Shown here piece after piece: positions 16,671 through 27,691 of a stretch of DNA of 64,000 nt. The DNA is from Kineococcus rhizosphaerae. Its GTDB lineage: Bacteria > Actinomycetota > Actinomycetes > Actinomycetales > Kineococcaceae. The position numbers were made by a program, and so were the translations under genes. The notes beneath the pieces were generated by a model. That model had not been told where the DNA came from. It did no database searches and saw only the letters and a list, made by a program, of their open reading frames with translations. The DNA lies in the NCBI RefSeq assembly GCF_003002055.1, contig NZ_PVZF01000010.1, positions 124,001 to 188,000 on the forward strand, written 5' to 3'. Each line of letters opens with the position of its first letter. Positions within the stretch are counted from its first letter, which is position 1.

Positions 16671-17557
16671 AGCCACACCGCCAGCAGCAGCGAGGCGCAC
16701 CAGGCGAGGGCGAGGACCAGCAGCACGCGGTCGTGCAGCGCGATCTCCTCGGGTTCCTCGGCGTTGCCCTTGTCCACGTCGATGGCGTAGCGCAGCACGG
16801 CCAGGACGAACGGGACGACGGTGAGGGTGGCCAGGTGCGTCCCGGACTGCGGCACGAGGACCTCGATGGCCCACAGCGCGTACGAGGTGACGACGACGGT
16901 CGCGGCCAGCGTCCACACGAACCGCAGGTACGTCGTCGTGTACTTCTGCACGACGCGGCGCACGGGTTCACCCGTGAGCTCCCCGCGGCGCGCCTCGCCG
17001 TAGCGCTTGCCGGCGGCCATGAACAGCGACCCGAACGCGGTGGTCAGCAGGAACCACCCGGACAGCGGGATGTCCCCGGCCGTGCCCCCGGCGAGCATGC
17101 GCAGCAGGAACCCCGACGCGACGCAGGCCAGTTCCAGGACGGGTTCGTGCTTGAGCCCGAAGCAGTAGGTGAGCTGGATCGCGAAGTAGACGGCGAGGAC
17201 GACCCCCAGCATGGGCTGCCACACGAGGCCCCCGCCGACGGCGACGACGGCCAGCACCACCGCGAGGACGACCGCGGTGCGCACCGGCAGCTCCCCGGCC
17301 GCGATGGGCCGGAACTTCTTGCGCGGGTGCGCCCGGTCGGCCTCCACGTCCTTGGCGTCGTTGACGAGGTAGATCGCGCTGGAGACGAGGCAGAACAGGA
17401 CGAACGCGACGCCGACCCCGGTGAGGGTGTCGAGCCCGACCTGCGCGCCGGCGGGGAACACCGGCGCCAGGACGAGGACGTTCTTCACCCACTGCCGGGG
17501 GCGCATGGCCCGCAGCCAGGCGGGCAGCACCGACGTCGGCCGTTCGGTCACCGTCAC
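16667..17557 (-). CDS. ubiA: Decaprenyl-phosphate phosphoribosyltransferase (UbiA family)
   Basis: Integral membrane transferase joining PRPP to decaprenyl phosphate, the committed step toward DPA. The 296-residue protein has about nine helices and both aspartate-rich motifs of UbiA enzymes: NDAKDVEADRAHP after helix 2 and a second acidic site including YAIDVDKGNAEEPE near the end. The segment RPRQWVKNVLVLAPVF is typical of the Rv3806c branch. GTG at 17557 overlaps the PAP2 stop (GTGA). The partner phosphatase is directly upstream in the operon and DprE2 is found at the other end of the window. Confidence 0.9.
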   Translation of the reverse strand: MTVTERPTSVLPAWLRAMRPRQWVKNVLVLAPVFPAGAQVGLDTLTGVGVAFVLFCLVSSAIYLVNDAKDVEADRAHPRKKFRPIAAGELPVRTAVVLAVVLAVVAVGGGLVWQPMLGVVLAVYFAIQLTYCFGLKHEPVLELACVASGFLLRMLAGGTAGDIPLSGWFLLTTAFGSLFMAAGKRYGEARRGELTGEPVRRVVQKYTTTYLRFVWTLAATVVVTSYALWAIEVLVPQSGTHLATLTVVPFVLAVLRYAIDVDKGNAEEPEEIALHDRVLLVLALAWCASLLLAVWL

Positions 17558-18075
17558 GCCGCGATCCGCCGCGCGACGGCCCCGACCACGACGGGGGTCG
17601 CCGCCCCGAGCAGCGCACCGGCGGCCACGTCCGTGGGGTAGTGGACCCCCAGGACCAGGCGCGAGGCCATCATCGCCGGCACCAGCGGCCAGGTCGGCAC
17701 AGGCAGCAGCGGCGCGAAGGCGACCGCGGCGGCCGTCGTGGACGTCGCGTGCGAACTGGGCATGCTCCAGCGGCTGGGGGTCCCGACGCGGACCTGGACG
17801 TGGTGGTCCAGGGGCCGGTGCCGGCGGGCGACGCGCTTGAGGACGACGGAGGCGCCGTGCGCAGCGACGACCGAGGCGGTCGCCACGGCCCACTGCCGCC
17901 GCCGGCGGCGGTCCACCAGGAACCCCACCGCGCCGATCCCGATCCACGCCGCGGCGTGCTCGCCCGCGTGCGACAGACCCGTCGCCACGCCGACGGCGCC
18001 GGGAAGGGCGACCTTCTCCTGGACGGCGCGCAGGACCGCCAGGTCCAGCTCCGCCACCCGTTGCACTGCGTTCAC
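17554..18075 (-). CDS. PAP2 phosphatase, probable decaprenylphosphoryl-5-phosphoribose phosphatase
   Basis: Membrane phosphatase of 173 residues, the family of Rv3807c, which removes the 5-phosphate from the UbiA product. All three PAP2 motifs are seen: KRVARRHRP, PSSHATSTTAA and SRLVLGVHYPTD, with catalytic His in the second and third. Four to six hydrophobic helices surround them. GTG at 18075 overlaps the stop of the AftB-like gene (GTGA). Order aftB-like, PAP2, ubiA is as in mycobacteria (Rv3805c-Rv3807c), though there ubiA lies between the others. Confidence 0.87.
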   Translation of the reverse strand: MNAVQRVAELDLAVLRAVQEKVALPGAVGVATGLSHAGEHAAAWIGIGAVGFLVDRRRRRQWAVATASVVAAHGASVVLKRVARRHRPLDHHVQVRVGTPSRWSMPSSHATSTTAAAVAFAPLLPVPTWPLVPAMMASRLVLGVHYPTDVAAGALLGAATPVVVGAVARRIAA

Positions 18076-19640
18076 AGACCACCCGCCGGGAGCAGGACGA
18101 TGTCGGACAGGGGCATGTCCCACGTCGTCGTGACCGGCCACGTGGGCAGGCCGCGCGCCGCGGGGGGTTCGGTGCCGCGGTCGAAGCGGAACAGGTCCCC
18201 CGCGACGGGCACCGGGGCGGCGCCGGCGTCGCGGTGGGTGAAGTTCCACTCCAGCAGCCGCTTGCCGAGCGGGGAGGCCTCGGACTCGACCTGGTCGATC
18301 ATCGGCTGCACGCGGGCGGGGTCGCCGAAGTAGTCCACGACGCAGTCGCACACGTAGGCGAGGTGGCCGACCTCCCCCGGCGACGTGACGCGCTGCGGGC
18401 CGCCGCGCTCGCGCAGCACCTGCTGCACGCCGAGGGCGACCTGCGTGTACTGCGACGGCTCGGCCCAGTTGGTCTGGATGGGCGCGATGCGCCACGGCGT
18501 GCCCGCGCGCAGGTCGACGCCCGCGCTGGCCACGAGGACGACGACGGCCGCGAGCCCGGCGCCGAGGCCGACGGGCCGGACCTCGACGCTGCGGAAGAGC
18601 ACCCCGAGGGCGGCCACGGCCGTGAACGTCGACAGCGCGACGAGGACGGCGTAGTACCAGTGGTAGGGCGGCACGCCGAGGGCGGACAGCGCGACGTAGT
18701 GCGCGAGGCCCGCGATCCCGGTGACGAGCCACGGCCACAGCCGCGGCGCCCCCTCGTCCCGCGCCCGCCGGCCCGTCCACGCGAAGGCGGCCAGCACGCA
18801 CCAGCCGATGCCGCCGAGCACGACGGGCAGGAACGCCAGGACGGCCGTGAGGCCGTACACCTCGACGTACATCTGCGCGCCGTTGGTGACGTCGTACTGC
18901 TCCCAGGACTTCTGCAGCGTCTTGATGACGACGGTGTCCGGGACGGCCGAGCCGAGCACGAACCAGCTCCACGCCATCCACGGCAGCACGACGACGAGGG
19001 CCGCCGGGACGGCCACCCACACCCGGCGCAGGATCGCGGGGGTCAGGAGCGTGACGACGGCGATGACGACCCCGGCGTCCATGCGGGTCAGGAACACCGC
19101 CCCGGCGACGAGGCCGAACGGCAGCGCCCGGCCCTGCACCGCCGTCAGCAGCAGCAGCGACAGCAGCAGGACGAGGAAGGCCGACTCCAGCCCGACGGAG
19201 CTCAGCAGCAGCGGGTTGACCCCGACCGCCACGGCCGCGACGGGACCCGTCCACGCGGGCAGCCGCGTGCGGCGGGCCGTCGCGGTCAGGGACAGCGTGA
19301 GGGCGACGGCGACGAGGACGTGCAGGATCCCGAGCGCCACGACGGGCCGGCGCACGACGAACGTCACCGCGCCCAGCAGCAGGACCCACAGCGGGGACGT
19401 CGCGGTGTTCGACTGCACGTCCGACAGCAGGCCCCACGTCCCGTGCAGCGCGAGGTTCCGCGCGTAGGCGAGGGTGATGTAGGCGTCGTCGACGAGCGCG
19501 GTCCGCAGCAGCGCGAACGTCGCGGCGGCCAGCACGCCGACGCCGAGGGCGGGCACGAGGGCGCCGACGCGCGAGACGGGCCGGCCGGAGCGGACCGCCC
19601 GCACCTCGTCCGTCGCAGGGGTGCTCACGCCGCTGCTCAC
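18072..19640 (-). CDS. GT-C arabinofuranosyltransferase-like protein (AftB-like)
   Basis: Polytopic membrane glycosyltransferase of 522 residues with about ten helices and a C-terminal extracytoplasmic domain. The first external loop has the DDAYIT motif (ALVDDAYITLAYARNL), which is the catalytic acidic site of AftB and relatives, followed by TATSPLWVLLL. AftB adds the terminal beta-1,2-arabinofuranose in mycobacteria; this protein is shorter (AftB about 627). The neighbours (PAP2, ubiA, glfT2, glf) match the AftB locus. GTG at 19640 overlaps the Wzt stop as GTGA; GTG 19628 is an alternative. AftB identity is inferred from motif and synteny. Confidence 0.75.
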   Translation of the reverse strand: MSSGVSTPATDEVRAVRSGRPVSRVGALVPALGVGVLAAATFALLRTALVDDAYITLAYARNLALHGTWGLLSDVQSNTATSPLWVLLLGAVTFVVRRPVVALGILHVLVAVALTLSLTATARRTRLPAWTGPVAAVAVGVNPLLLSSVGLESAFLVLLLSLLLLTAVQGRALPFGLVAGAVFLTRMDAGVVIAVVTLLTPAILRRVWVAVPAALVVVLPWMAWSWFVLGSAVPDTVVIKTLQKSWEQYDVTNGAQMYVEVYGLTAVLAFLPVVLGGIGWCVLAAFAWTGRRARDEGAPRLWPWLVTGIAGLAHYVALSALGVPPYHWYYAVLVALSTFTAVAALGVLFRSVEVRPVGLGAGLAAVVVLVASAGVDLRAGTPWRIAPIQTNWAEPSQYTQVALGVQQVLRERGGPQRVTSPGEVGHLAYVCDCVVDYFGDPARVQPMIDQVESEASPLGKRLLEWNFTHRDAGAAPVPVAGDLFRFDRGTEPPAARGLPTWPVTTTWDMPLSDIVLLPAGGL

Positions 19641-20392
19641 CCCTCGCCGCGCATCCGGGCCACGACCCGCTCGGCGGTGTCGTCGGCGACGATGCGGCCC
19701 TGCTCGAGCAGCACCCCGCGCGTGCAGAGGTTGGCGACCATGCTCAGGTCGTGGCTGACGATGACGAGGGTGCGGCCCTCGGCGCGCAGCTCCTCGATGC
19801 GGGCCAGGCACTTCTTCTGGAACGGTTCGTCACCGACGGAGAGGATCTCGTCGATGAGGAAGACCTCGGGGTCGGTGTGCACGGCGACGGCGAACGCCAG
19901 CCGCAGGAACATGCCCGAGGAGTAGAACTTCACCTCGGTGTCGATGAACCGCTCGATCTCGCTGAACGCGACGATGTCGTCGAAGCGCGCGGTGATCGTC
20001 GCCTCGTCCATCCCGAGGATGGCGCCGTTGAGGAACACGTTCTCGCGCCCGGTCAGGTCGGGGTGGAAGCCCGCGCCGACCTCGATGAGCCCGGCGATGC
20101 GGCCGCGGACGCCGATGGTGCCCTCGTCGGGGCGCATGACCCCGGAGATGAGCTTGAGCAGCGTCGACTTGCCGGACCCGTTGAACCCCAGCAGGGCCAG
20201 GGACTCGCCCTGCTGGACGGTCAGGTCGATGCCGTGCAGCGCCCGGAACGTGTCCGAGATCGGCCGCTTGCGGATCTTCGCCATCGCCAGCTCCTTGAGG
20301 GAGCGGTTGTGGCGCAGGGTGAAGTCCTTCACGAGGCCACGGACCTCGATGGCGGTCGTGGTGGTCGCCTTGGACACGTCGGTCACGGTCAT
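19637..20392 (-). CDS. wzt: ABC exporter ATPase for galactan/O-antigen type glycan (Wzt-like)
   Basis: ATP-binding subunit, 251 residues, paired with the permease directly upstream. Walker A is GFNGSGKST, the signature region is EVKFYSSGMFLRLAFAVA and Walker B FLIDE with SVGDEPFQKK; this YSSGM form is diagnostic for polysaccharide exporters (TagH/Wzt/RfbE). There is no C-terminal glycan-binding extension, so substrate choice should rest with the permease or lipid carrier. The pair is like Rv3781/Rv3783, proposed to export lipid-linked galactan. ATG at 20392 shares one base with the permease stop (TGATG). Confidence 0.9.
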   Translation of the reverse strand: MTVTDVSKATTTTAIEVRGLVKDFTLRHNRSLKELAMAKIRKRPISDTFRALHGIDLTVQQGESLALLGFNGSGKSTLLKLISGVMRPDEGTIGVRGRIAGLIEVGAGFHPDLTGRENVFLNGAILGMDEATITARFDDIVAFSEIERFIDTEVKFYSSGMFLRLAFAVAVHTDPEVFLIDEILSVGDEPFQKKCLARIEELRAEGRTLVIVSHDLSMVANLCTRGVLLEQGRIVADDTAERVVARMRGEG

Positions 20393-21279
20393 CACAGCTC
20401 CTGCGCGAAACGGCCCTCGATGCGGCGGAACACCCACTGCCCCGCCGCGAGCAGCGCGAGGGCGATGAGCAGCCCCCACAGCCCCGACCACAGCAGGTGC
20501 GGCGGCAGCGGCGGCGGGACCGCCGCGGCGCGCACGTCGCCGGTCGGGTACCAGAAGGCCCAGTGGAACAGCTCGACGGCCGCGGTGACGGGGTTCAGCT
20601 GGTACAGCGTCATGAACCACGACCCCGGCCCGCCGACGGCGTCGGCCACCTTCTGCCAGTCGTACAGGACCGGGGAGGTCCACGTGACGATCATCAGCAG
20701 GAGGTCGACGATGTTCTCGAAGTCGCGGTACAGCACGTTGATCGCGCCGAACAGCAGCCCGAGCCCCACCGCCAGGACCGCCACGACCGCGAAGCCGAGC
20801 AGACCGGCGAGGATCTGCACGGGCCCGGGCCGCCAGCCGGTGACGACGCACGCCAGCAGCAGGACGATCAGCTGGGGCAGGAAGTGGATCGCGGCCACCC
20901 ACGCCGAGGACACCGAGAACAGCTCGCGCGGCAGGAAGATCTTCTTGATGAGCGGTGCGTTGCCCACGACCGAGCGCGTCGCGTTGCCGAACGCCTCGGT
21001 GTAGAAGTTGATGACGACGATGCCGGAGAACAGGTAGACCGCGAAGTTCGGGACGCTCTGGTTGAGCTTGAGGAACTCGCCCATCGCGAAGTAGAAGACG
21101 GCGAACTGCACGCCCGGCTTCACGTAGGACCAGAGCAGGCCCATGACGGACCCGCGGTAGCGGACCCGCATCTCCTTGCGGACCAGGAGCTTGAGCAGGT
21201 ACCGGTACCGGACGACGTCCAGCAGCCCCGAGCCGTGGCCCGGGGCTACCAGCGGAGCAGTCGTGGCGGAGGTGGCCAC
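20392..21279 (-). CDS. wzm: ABC exporter permease for galactan/O-antigen type glycan (Wzm-like)
   Basis: ABC-2 type permease, 295 residues with six helices, an N-terminal amphipathic segment (LLVRKEMRVRYRGSVMGLLWSYVKP is the family start; key part KEMRVRYRGS) and the APLIKKIFLPRE loop found in polysaccharide permeases. It forms the membrane channel for the ATPase encoded next. GTG at 21279 lies 2 bases after the glfT2 stop, so translation is coupled to the galactan polymerase whose product it should export. Confidence 0.9.
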   Translation of the reverse strand: MATSATTAPLVAPGHGSGLLDVVRYRYLLKLLVRKEMRVRYRGSVMGLLWSYVKPGVQFAVFYFAMGEFLKLNQSVPNFAVYLFSGIVVINFYTEAFGNATRSVVGNAPLIKKIFLPRELFSVSSAWVAAIHFLPQLIVLLLACVVTGWRPGPVQILAGLLGFAVVAVLAVGLGLLFGAINVLYRDFENIVDLLLMIVTWTSPVLYDWQKVADAVGGPGSWFMTLYQLNPVTAAVELFHWAFWYPTGDVRAAAVPPPLPPHLLWSGLWGLLIALALLAAGQWVFRRIEGRFAQEL

Positions 21280-21281
21280 CG

Positions 21282-24562
<3,281 letters not shown>

Positions 24563-24593
24563 TCAGCGTAGCCGTCCCGCGCGCCGCGCCCGG

Positions 24594-25793
24594 TCACCGA
24601 CGCGGGACGGGTCGCGCCAGGCTCACGCGCCGCAGGCGGCGGCGGGCGGGTTCCTCGACGAACCTCCACAGGACCCACCCGAGCCCGATCGCGACGATCG
24701 GCAGGTTGGGCACGAGGAAGCTCGTCCACGGACCGCCCGGCGCGATCTGCGGGACGGTCTTCTGGAAGGTCCAGAAGATCTCGTAGACCGGCACGTGCAC
24801 GAGGTAGACGCTGTACGAGATCCGGCCGCCGAGCACGACCGCGGGCCGGGACAGGAACGCCGACGGGCCGCGGTCGGTGAGCGCGAGCGCCCCCACGAGC
24901 AGGGGGAAGAGGACGGCGACGACGGCGAAGCGGTCGTAGGGCCGGCCCGCGGCCCACCCGACGACGAGCACCGACTCCACGACGAGCAACCACGCGACGC
25001 GCGGGGCCCACAGCGCGGCCCGTTGCGCCGAGACGGGCCCGGCCTGCAGCTTGCGCACCGCCAGGCACACGAGGGCCCCGGCGCCGAAGCACGTGAAGAT
25101 CCGCTCCAGCCAGGAGTAGTCCCAGTAGATGACGCCCGTCTGGTAGCTGCGCAGCGCGGCCGGGGCCATGAGCGCGACGGCCCCCAGCAACAGGAACCAC
25201 CACGGCAGCCGCCGCAGCCGGTGCAGCACCAGCGCGAGCACGGGGAAGGCGACGTAGGCGGCCATCTCCGCCGAGACCGACCAGGTGGCGCCGACGAAGC
25301 TGGCCCCGTCGAAGTCGGGGCGGTGCCACAGCTGGACCAGCAGGAGCTGCTCGACCCACGCGGTCCAGCGCAGCGAGGGCTGCACGCCCTGGTAGGCGTA
25401 GAACGCGGGGTCGACGCTGCGCCGCCACAGCAGCCAGAACCCGAAGAGGACCACGACGACGGCGTAGGCGGGCCAGACGCGGCAGACGCGGGCCCACCAG
25501 AACCGCCACCACCCCGACAGCGAGGGCCGCCGGCCCAGCTTGTCGAGGTAGGTCAGCGTGATGACGAAGCCGGAGATCACGTAGAAGAGGTCGACGCCGA
25601 GGTGGCCGGAGTCGGTGACCGGGGTCAGGAACGCCCGCACGCGCTGCCAGTCGGGCAGGGGGGTGAACTTCCAGTGGAAGAGCAGGACCCAGACCGCGGC
25701 GACGATGCGCAGCCCGGTGATGGAGCGGACCTCGGGCAGGCGCTGGGCGGCCCGGGTGTCGGCGGGGGGTTGCGTGTCGGTGACGGCGGTCAC
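24594..25793 (-). CDS. Acyltransferase 3 (OafA/YrhL family)
   Basis: Integral membrane O-acyltransferase, 399 residues with about ten helices. It begins the domain with EVRSITGLRIVAAVWVLLFH and shows the LGVDLFYVISGFVITL and RVCRVWPAY signatures and the YLVHVPVY segment near the end. Such enzymes acetylate or succinylate glycans on the outer face. Succinyl or acyl groups on arabinogalactan are known in related organisms, so a wall polysaccharide is the probable target. GTG at 25793 overlaps the stop of the double GT2 gene (GTGA). A 103-base gap follows before glf, room for a secondary promoter. Confidence 0.87.
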   Translation of the reverse strand: MTAVTDTQPPADTRAAQRLPEVRSITGLRIVAAVWVLLFHWKFTPLPDWQRVRAFLTPVTDSGHLGVDLFYVISGFVITLTYLDKLGRRPSLSGWWRFWWARVCRVWPAYAVVVVLFGFWLLWRRSVDPAFYAYQGVQPSLRWTAWVEQLLLVQLWHRPDFDGASFVGATWSVSAEMAAYVAFPVLALVLHRLRRLPWWFLLLGAVALMAPAALRSYQTGVIYWDYSWLERIFTCFGAGALVCLAVRKLQAGPVSAQRAALWAPRVAWLLVVESVLVVGWAAGRPYDRFAVVAVLFPLLVGALALTDRGPSAFLSRPAVVLGGRISYSVYLVHVPVYEIFWTFQKTVPQIAPGGPWTSFLVPNLPIVAIGLGWVLWRFVEEPARRRLRRVSLARPVPRR

Positions 25794-27691
25794 CGCCCAC
25801 CTCCTCTGGCGATGAGCGCCCGGTAGGCGATCGTGCGGACGCGCGTGGGGACGAAGCGGTAGCCGCCGCGGACGGCGACGTTGCGGACGGCCTGCGCGGG
25901 GGTCGTGAACCCCTCACGGCGCAGGTGCCGCTGCAGGGTGAGCTCGGAGCGGAACAGCCGCAGGCCCCCGCGCCGGGCGTAGGACCCGGCGTCGGGGCTG
26001 GCTCCCACGCGGTACTTCACGAGCGGTTCGGGCAGGTTCTGCACGCGGGCGCCGGCGGCGATCATGCGCGCGAACAGCCAGTAGTCCTCCATGAGGTCCA
26101 GGTCGCGGTAGCCGCCGGCGGCGGCGACGGCGCTGCGCCGGTAGACGACCGTGGGGTGGTTGAAGGGGTCGTGGAACCGGGCGTACCGGGCGATCTCGGC
26201 CGCCCCCGTGGGCGGGACGCGGCGCCCCACGACGTCGTCCTCGTGGGCGCCGATCTCCAGCAGCCCGGCCCCGACGAGGTCGGCGCCGGCGGCGATCAGC
26301 GGCAGCTGGCGGGCGAAGCGGTCGGGCAGGCTCACGTCGTCGGCGTCCATGCGGGCCACGACGTCGAAGGTGCAGTGCCTCAGCCCCTCCTCCAGGGCGC
26401 GGGCGAGACCGACGTTGACGGGCAGGGCCAGGACGCGCACCCCGTCGGTGCCGTCGAGCGCGTCGAGGGACTTCTGCAGGTCGGCCGGGACGGGGCCGTC
26501 GCGCACGACGAGGACCTCGTCGGGGCGCAGCGTCTGGTCGGTGGTCACGCTGGCGACGGCCCGCCGCAGCTGCTCGGCGTCGTCGCGCGCCCACACGGGC
26601 AGCAGCACGGAGAACCGCGGCGACCCGCGGTGATCGAGGACCAGATCACCGCGATCGAGGACTGGTTCGTCCTTGATCGCTGCCGGGGATCCCTCGATCG
26701 CGGGGGTGAGGGGGCGGCCGGCGGCGAGCTCGACGGCGCGCACGTCCTCGGACACCTCGCCGAGGTCGCGCAGCACGTGCGCGGTGGGCTCGGGACGGCC
26801 CACCCCCTGCCGCAGCCCGTCCACCAGGCCCCTGACCAGCACGTCCCGGCGCTGCGAGCGCGCGATGGTGCGGCCCCAGCGGCGCAGCGTGGCCCCGCCG
26901 TAGAGGGCGGCGTCGCGGGCGCCGAGAGGACGCGAGCGCGTGAACGTCCACAGCTTGTTGCGCACCTCCAGGACGAACCGCTCCCCCGGGTCGGCGTCGC
27001 TGGACCCGAACGTCTTCGTGCGGTGCTCGACGACGCTGGCCGGGCAGGAGACCCCGCGGCGGGTGCGCAGCAGGCGCGTCGTGTACTCGAAGTCGTCGTT
27101 CCAGAGGAAGAACGCGGCCTCGGGCAGGCCCTCGGCGCGCACGGCGGCGGCGTCCAGGAGCACGGCGACGAAGCTGGCCGAGCGGATCGGCACGCACCCG
27201 GCGGCGCGGGCGTCCTCGCGCTCGGCGGCCGAGGTCCCGGGGCGTTCGCGCGGGGTGTTCATGGGGTGCTCGCGCCCGTCGGTCCACACGACCCGGCTGG
27301 CCACGACGGCGGACCCCGTCTCGCGCCGGGCCCGCAGCGAGGCCTCCAGGGCGCCGGGGCGGGGGACGGTGTCGTCGTCCATGAGCCAGACGGCGTCGGC
27401 GCCGTGCCGGTGCACGGCGCGGGCCAGGCCCGCGGCGAACCCCCCGGCGCCGCCGGTGTTGCGGGGCAGCACGACGAGGTCGACGGGCAGGTCGTCCCGG
27501 CGCGCCCACTCCCGCACCGCCTCGGCGGACCCGTCGGAGCTGGCGTTGTCGACGACGACGACGAGGTCGGGGCGGCGGGTCTGCGCAGCGAGGCCGTCCA
27601 GGCCGGCGAGCAGCAGGTCACGCCGGTCCCAGGCGACGACGACGGCGATCACCCGCGGTTCGGAAGGCACCGCCACAGGGTGCCAGGTCAC
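25790..27691 (-). CDS. Double GT2 glycosyltransferase (GlfT1-like domain fused to second GT2 domain)
   Basis: Bifunctional-looking protein of 633 residues. Domain 1 (about 10-325) opens with VIAVVVAWDRRDLLLAGL, has the metal site WLMDDDTVP and FFLWNDDFEYTTRLL, closely like GlfT1-type enzymes that add the first Galf units to the rhamnosyl linker. Domain 2 (about 360-600) opens with FSVLLPVWARDDAEQLRRA, has MDADDVSLP and LMEDYWLFARM, typical of rhamnosyl or galactosyl GT2 enzymes. The linker, residues about 330-356, is encoded by a palindromic repeat element (26624-26704), so the fusion may be recent and could still be two folded proteins on one chain. GTG 27691 overlaps the previous stop. Both catalytic Asp clusters are intact. 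Confidence 0.82.
   Translation of the reverse strand: MTWHPVAVPSEPRVIAVVVAWDRRDLLLAGLDGLAAQTRRPDLVVVVDNASSDGSAEAVREWARRDDLPVDLVVLPRNTGGAGGFAAGLARAVHRHGADAVWLMDDDTVPRPGALEASLRARRETGSAVVASRVVWTDGREHPMNTPRERPGTSAAEREDARAAGCVPIRSASFVAVLLDAAAVRAEGLPEAAFFLWNDDFEYTTRLLRTRRGVSCPASVVEHRTKTFGSSDADPGERFVLEVRNKLWTFTRSRPLGARDAALYGGATLRRWGRTIARSQRRDVLVRGLVDGLRQGVGRPEPTAHVLRDLGEVSEDVRAVELAAGRPLTPAIEGSPAAIKDEPVLDRGDLVLDHRGSPRFSVLLPVWARDDAEQLRRAVASVTTDQTLRPDEVLVVRDGPVPADLQKSLDALDGTDGVRVLALPVNVGLARALEEGLRHCTFDVVARMDADDVSLPDRFARQLPLIAAGADLVGAGLLEIGAHEDDVVGRRVPPTGAAEIARYARFHDPFNHPTVVYRRSAVAAAGGYRDLDLMEDYWLFARMIAAGARVQNLPEPLVKYRVGASPDAGSYARRGGLRLFRSELTLQRHLRREGFTTPAQAVRNVAVRGGYRFVPTRVRTIAYRALIARGGGR
26624..26704. 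repeat. Palindromic GATCAAGG-type repeat inside a coding sequence (copy 2)
   Basis: Left arm 26624-26662 and right arm 26669-26704 form an imperfect inverted repeat with blocks GATCGAGGAC and GTCCTTGATC. The right half is closely similar to the element at 6572-6676 (shared CCTTGATC and TCGATCGCGGGGGTG). The element is read through in frame and makes the linker between two GT2 domains. Confidence 0.8.
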
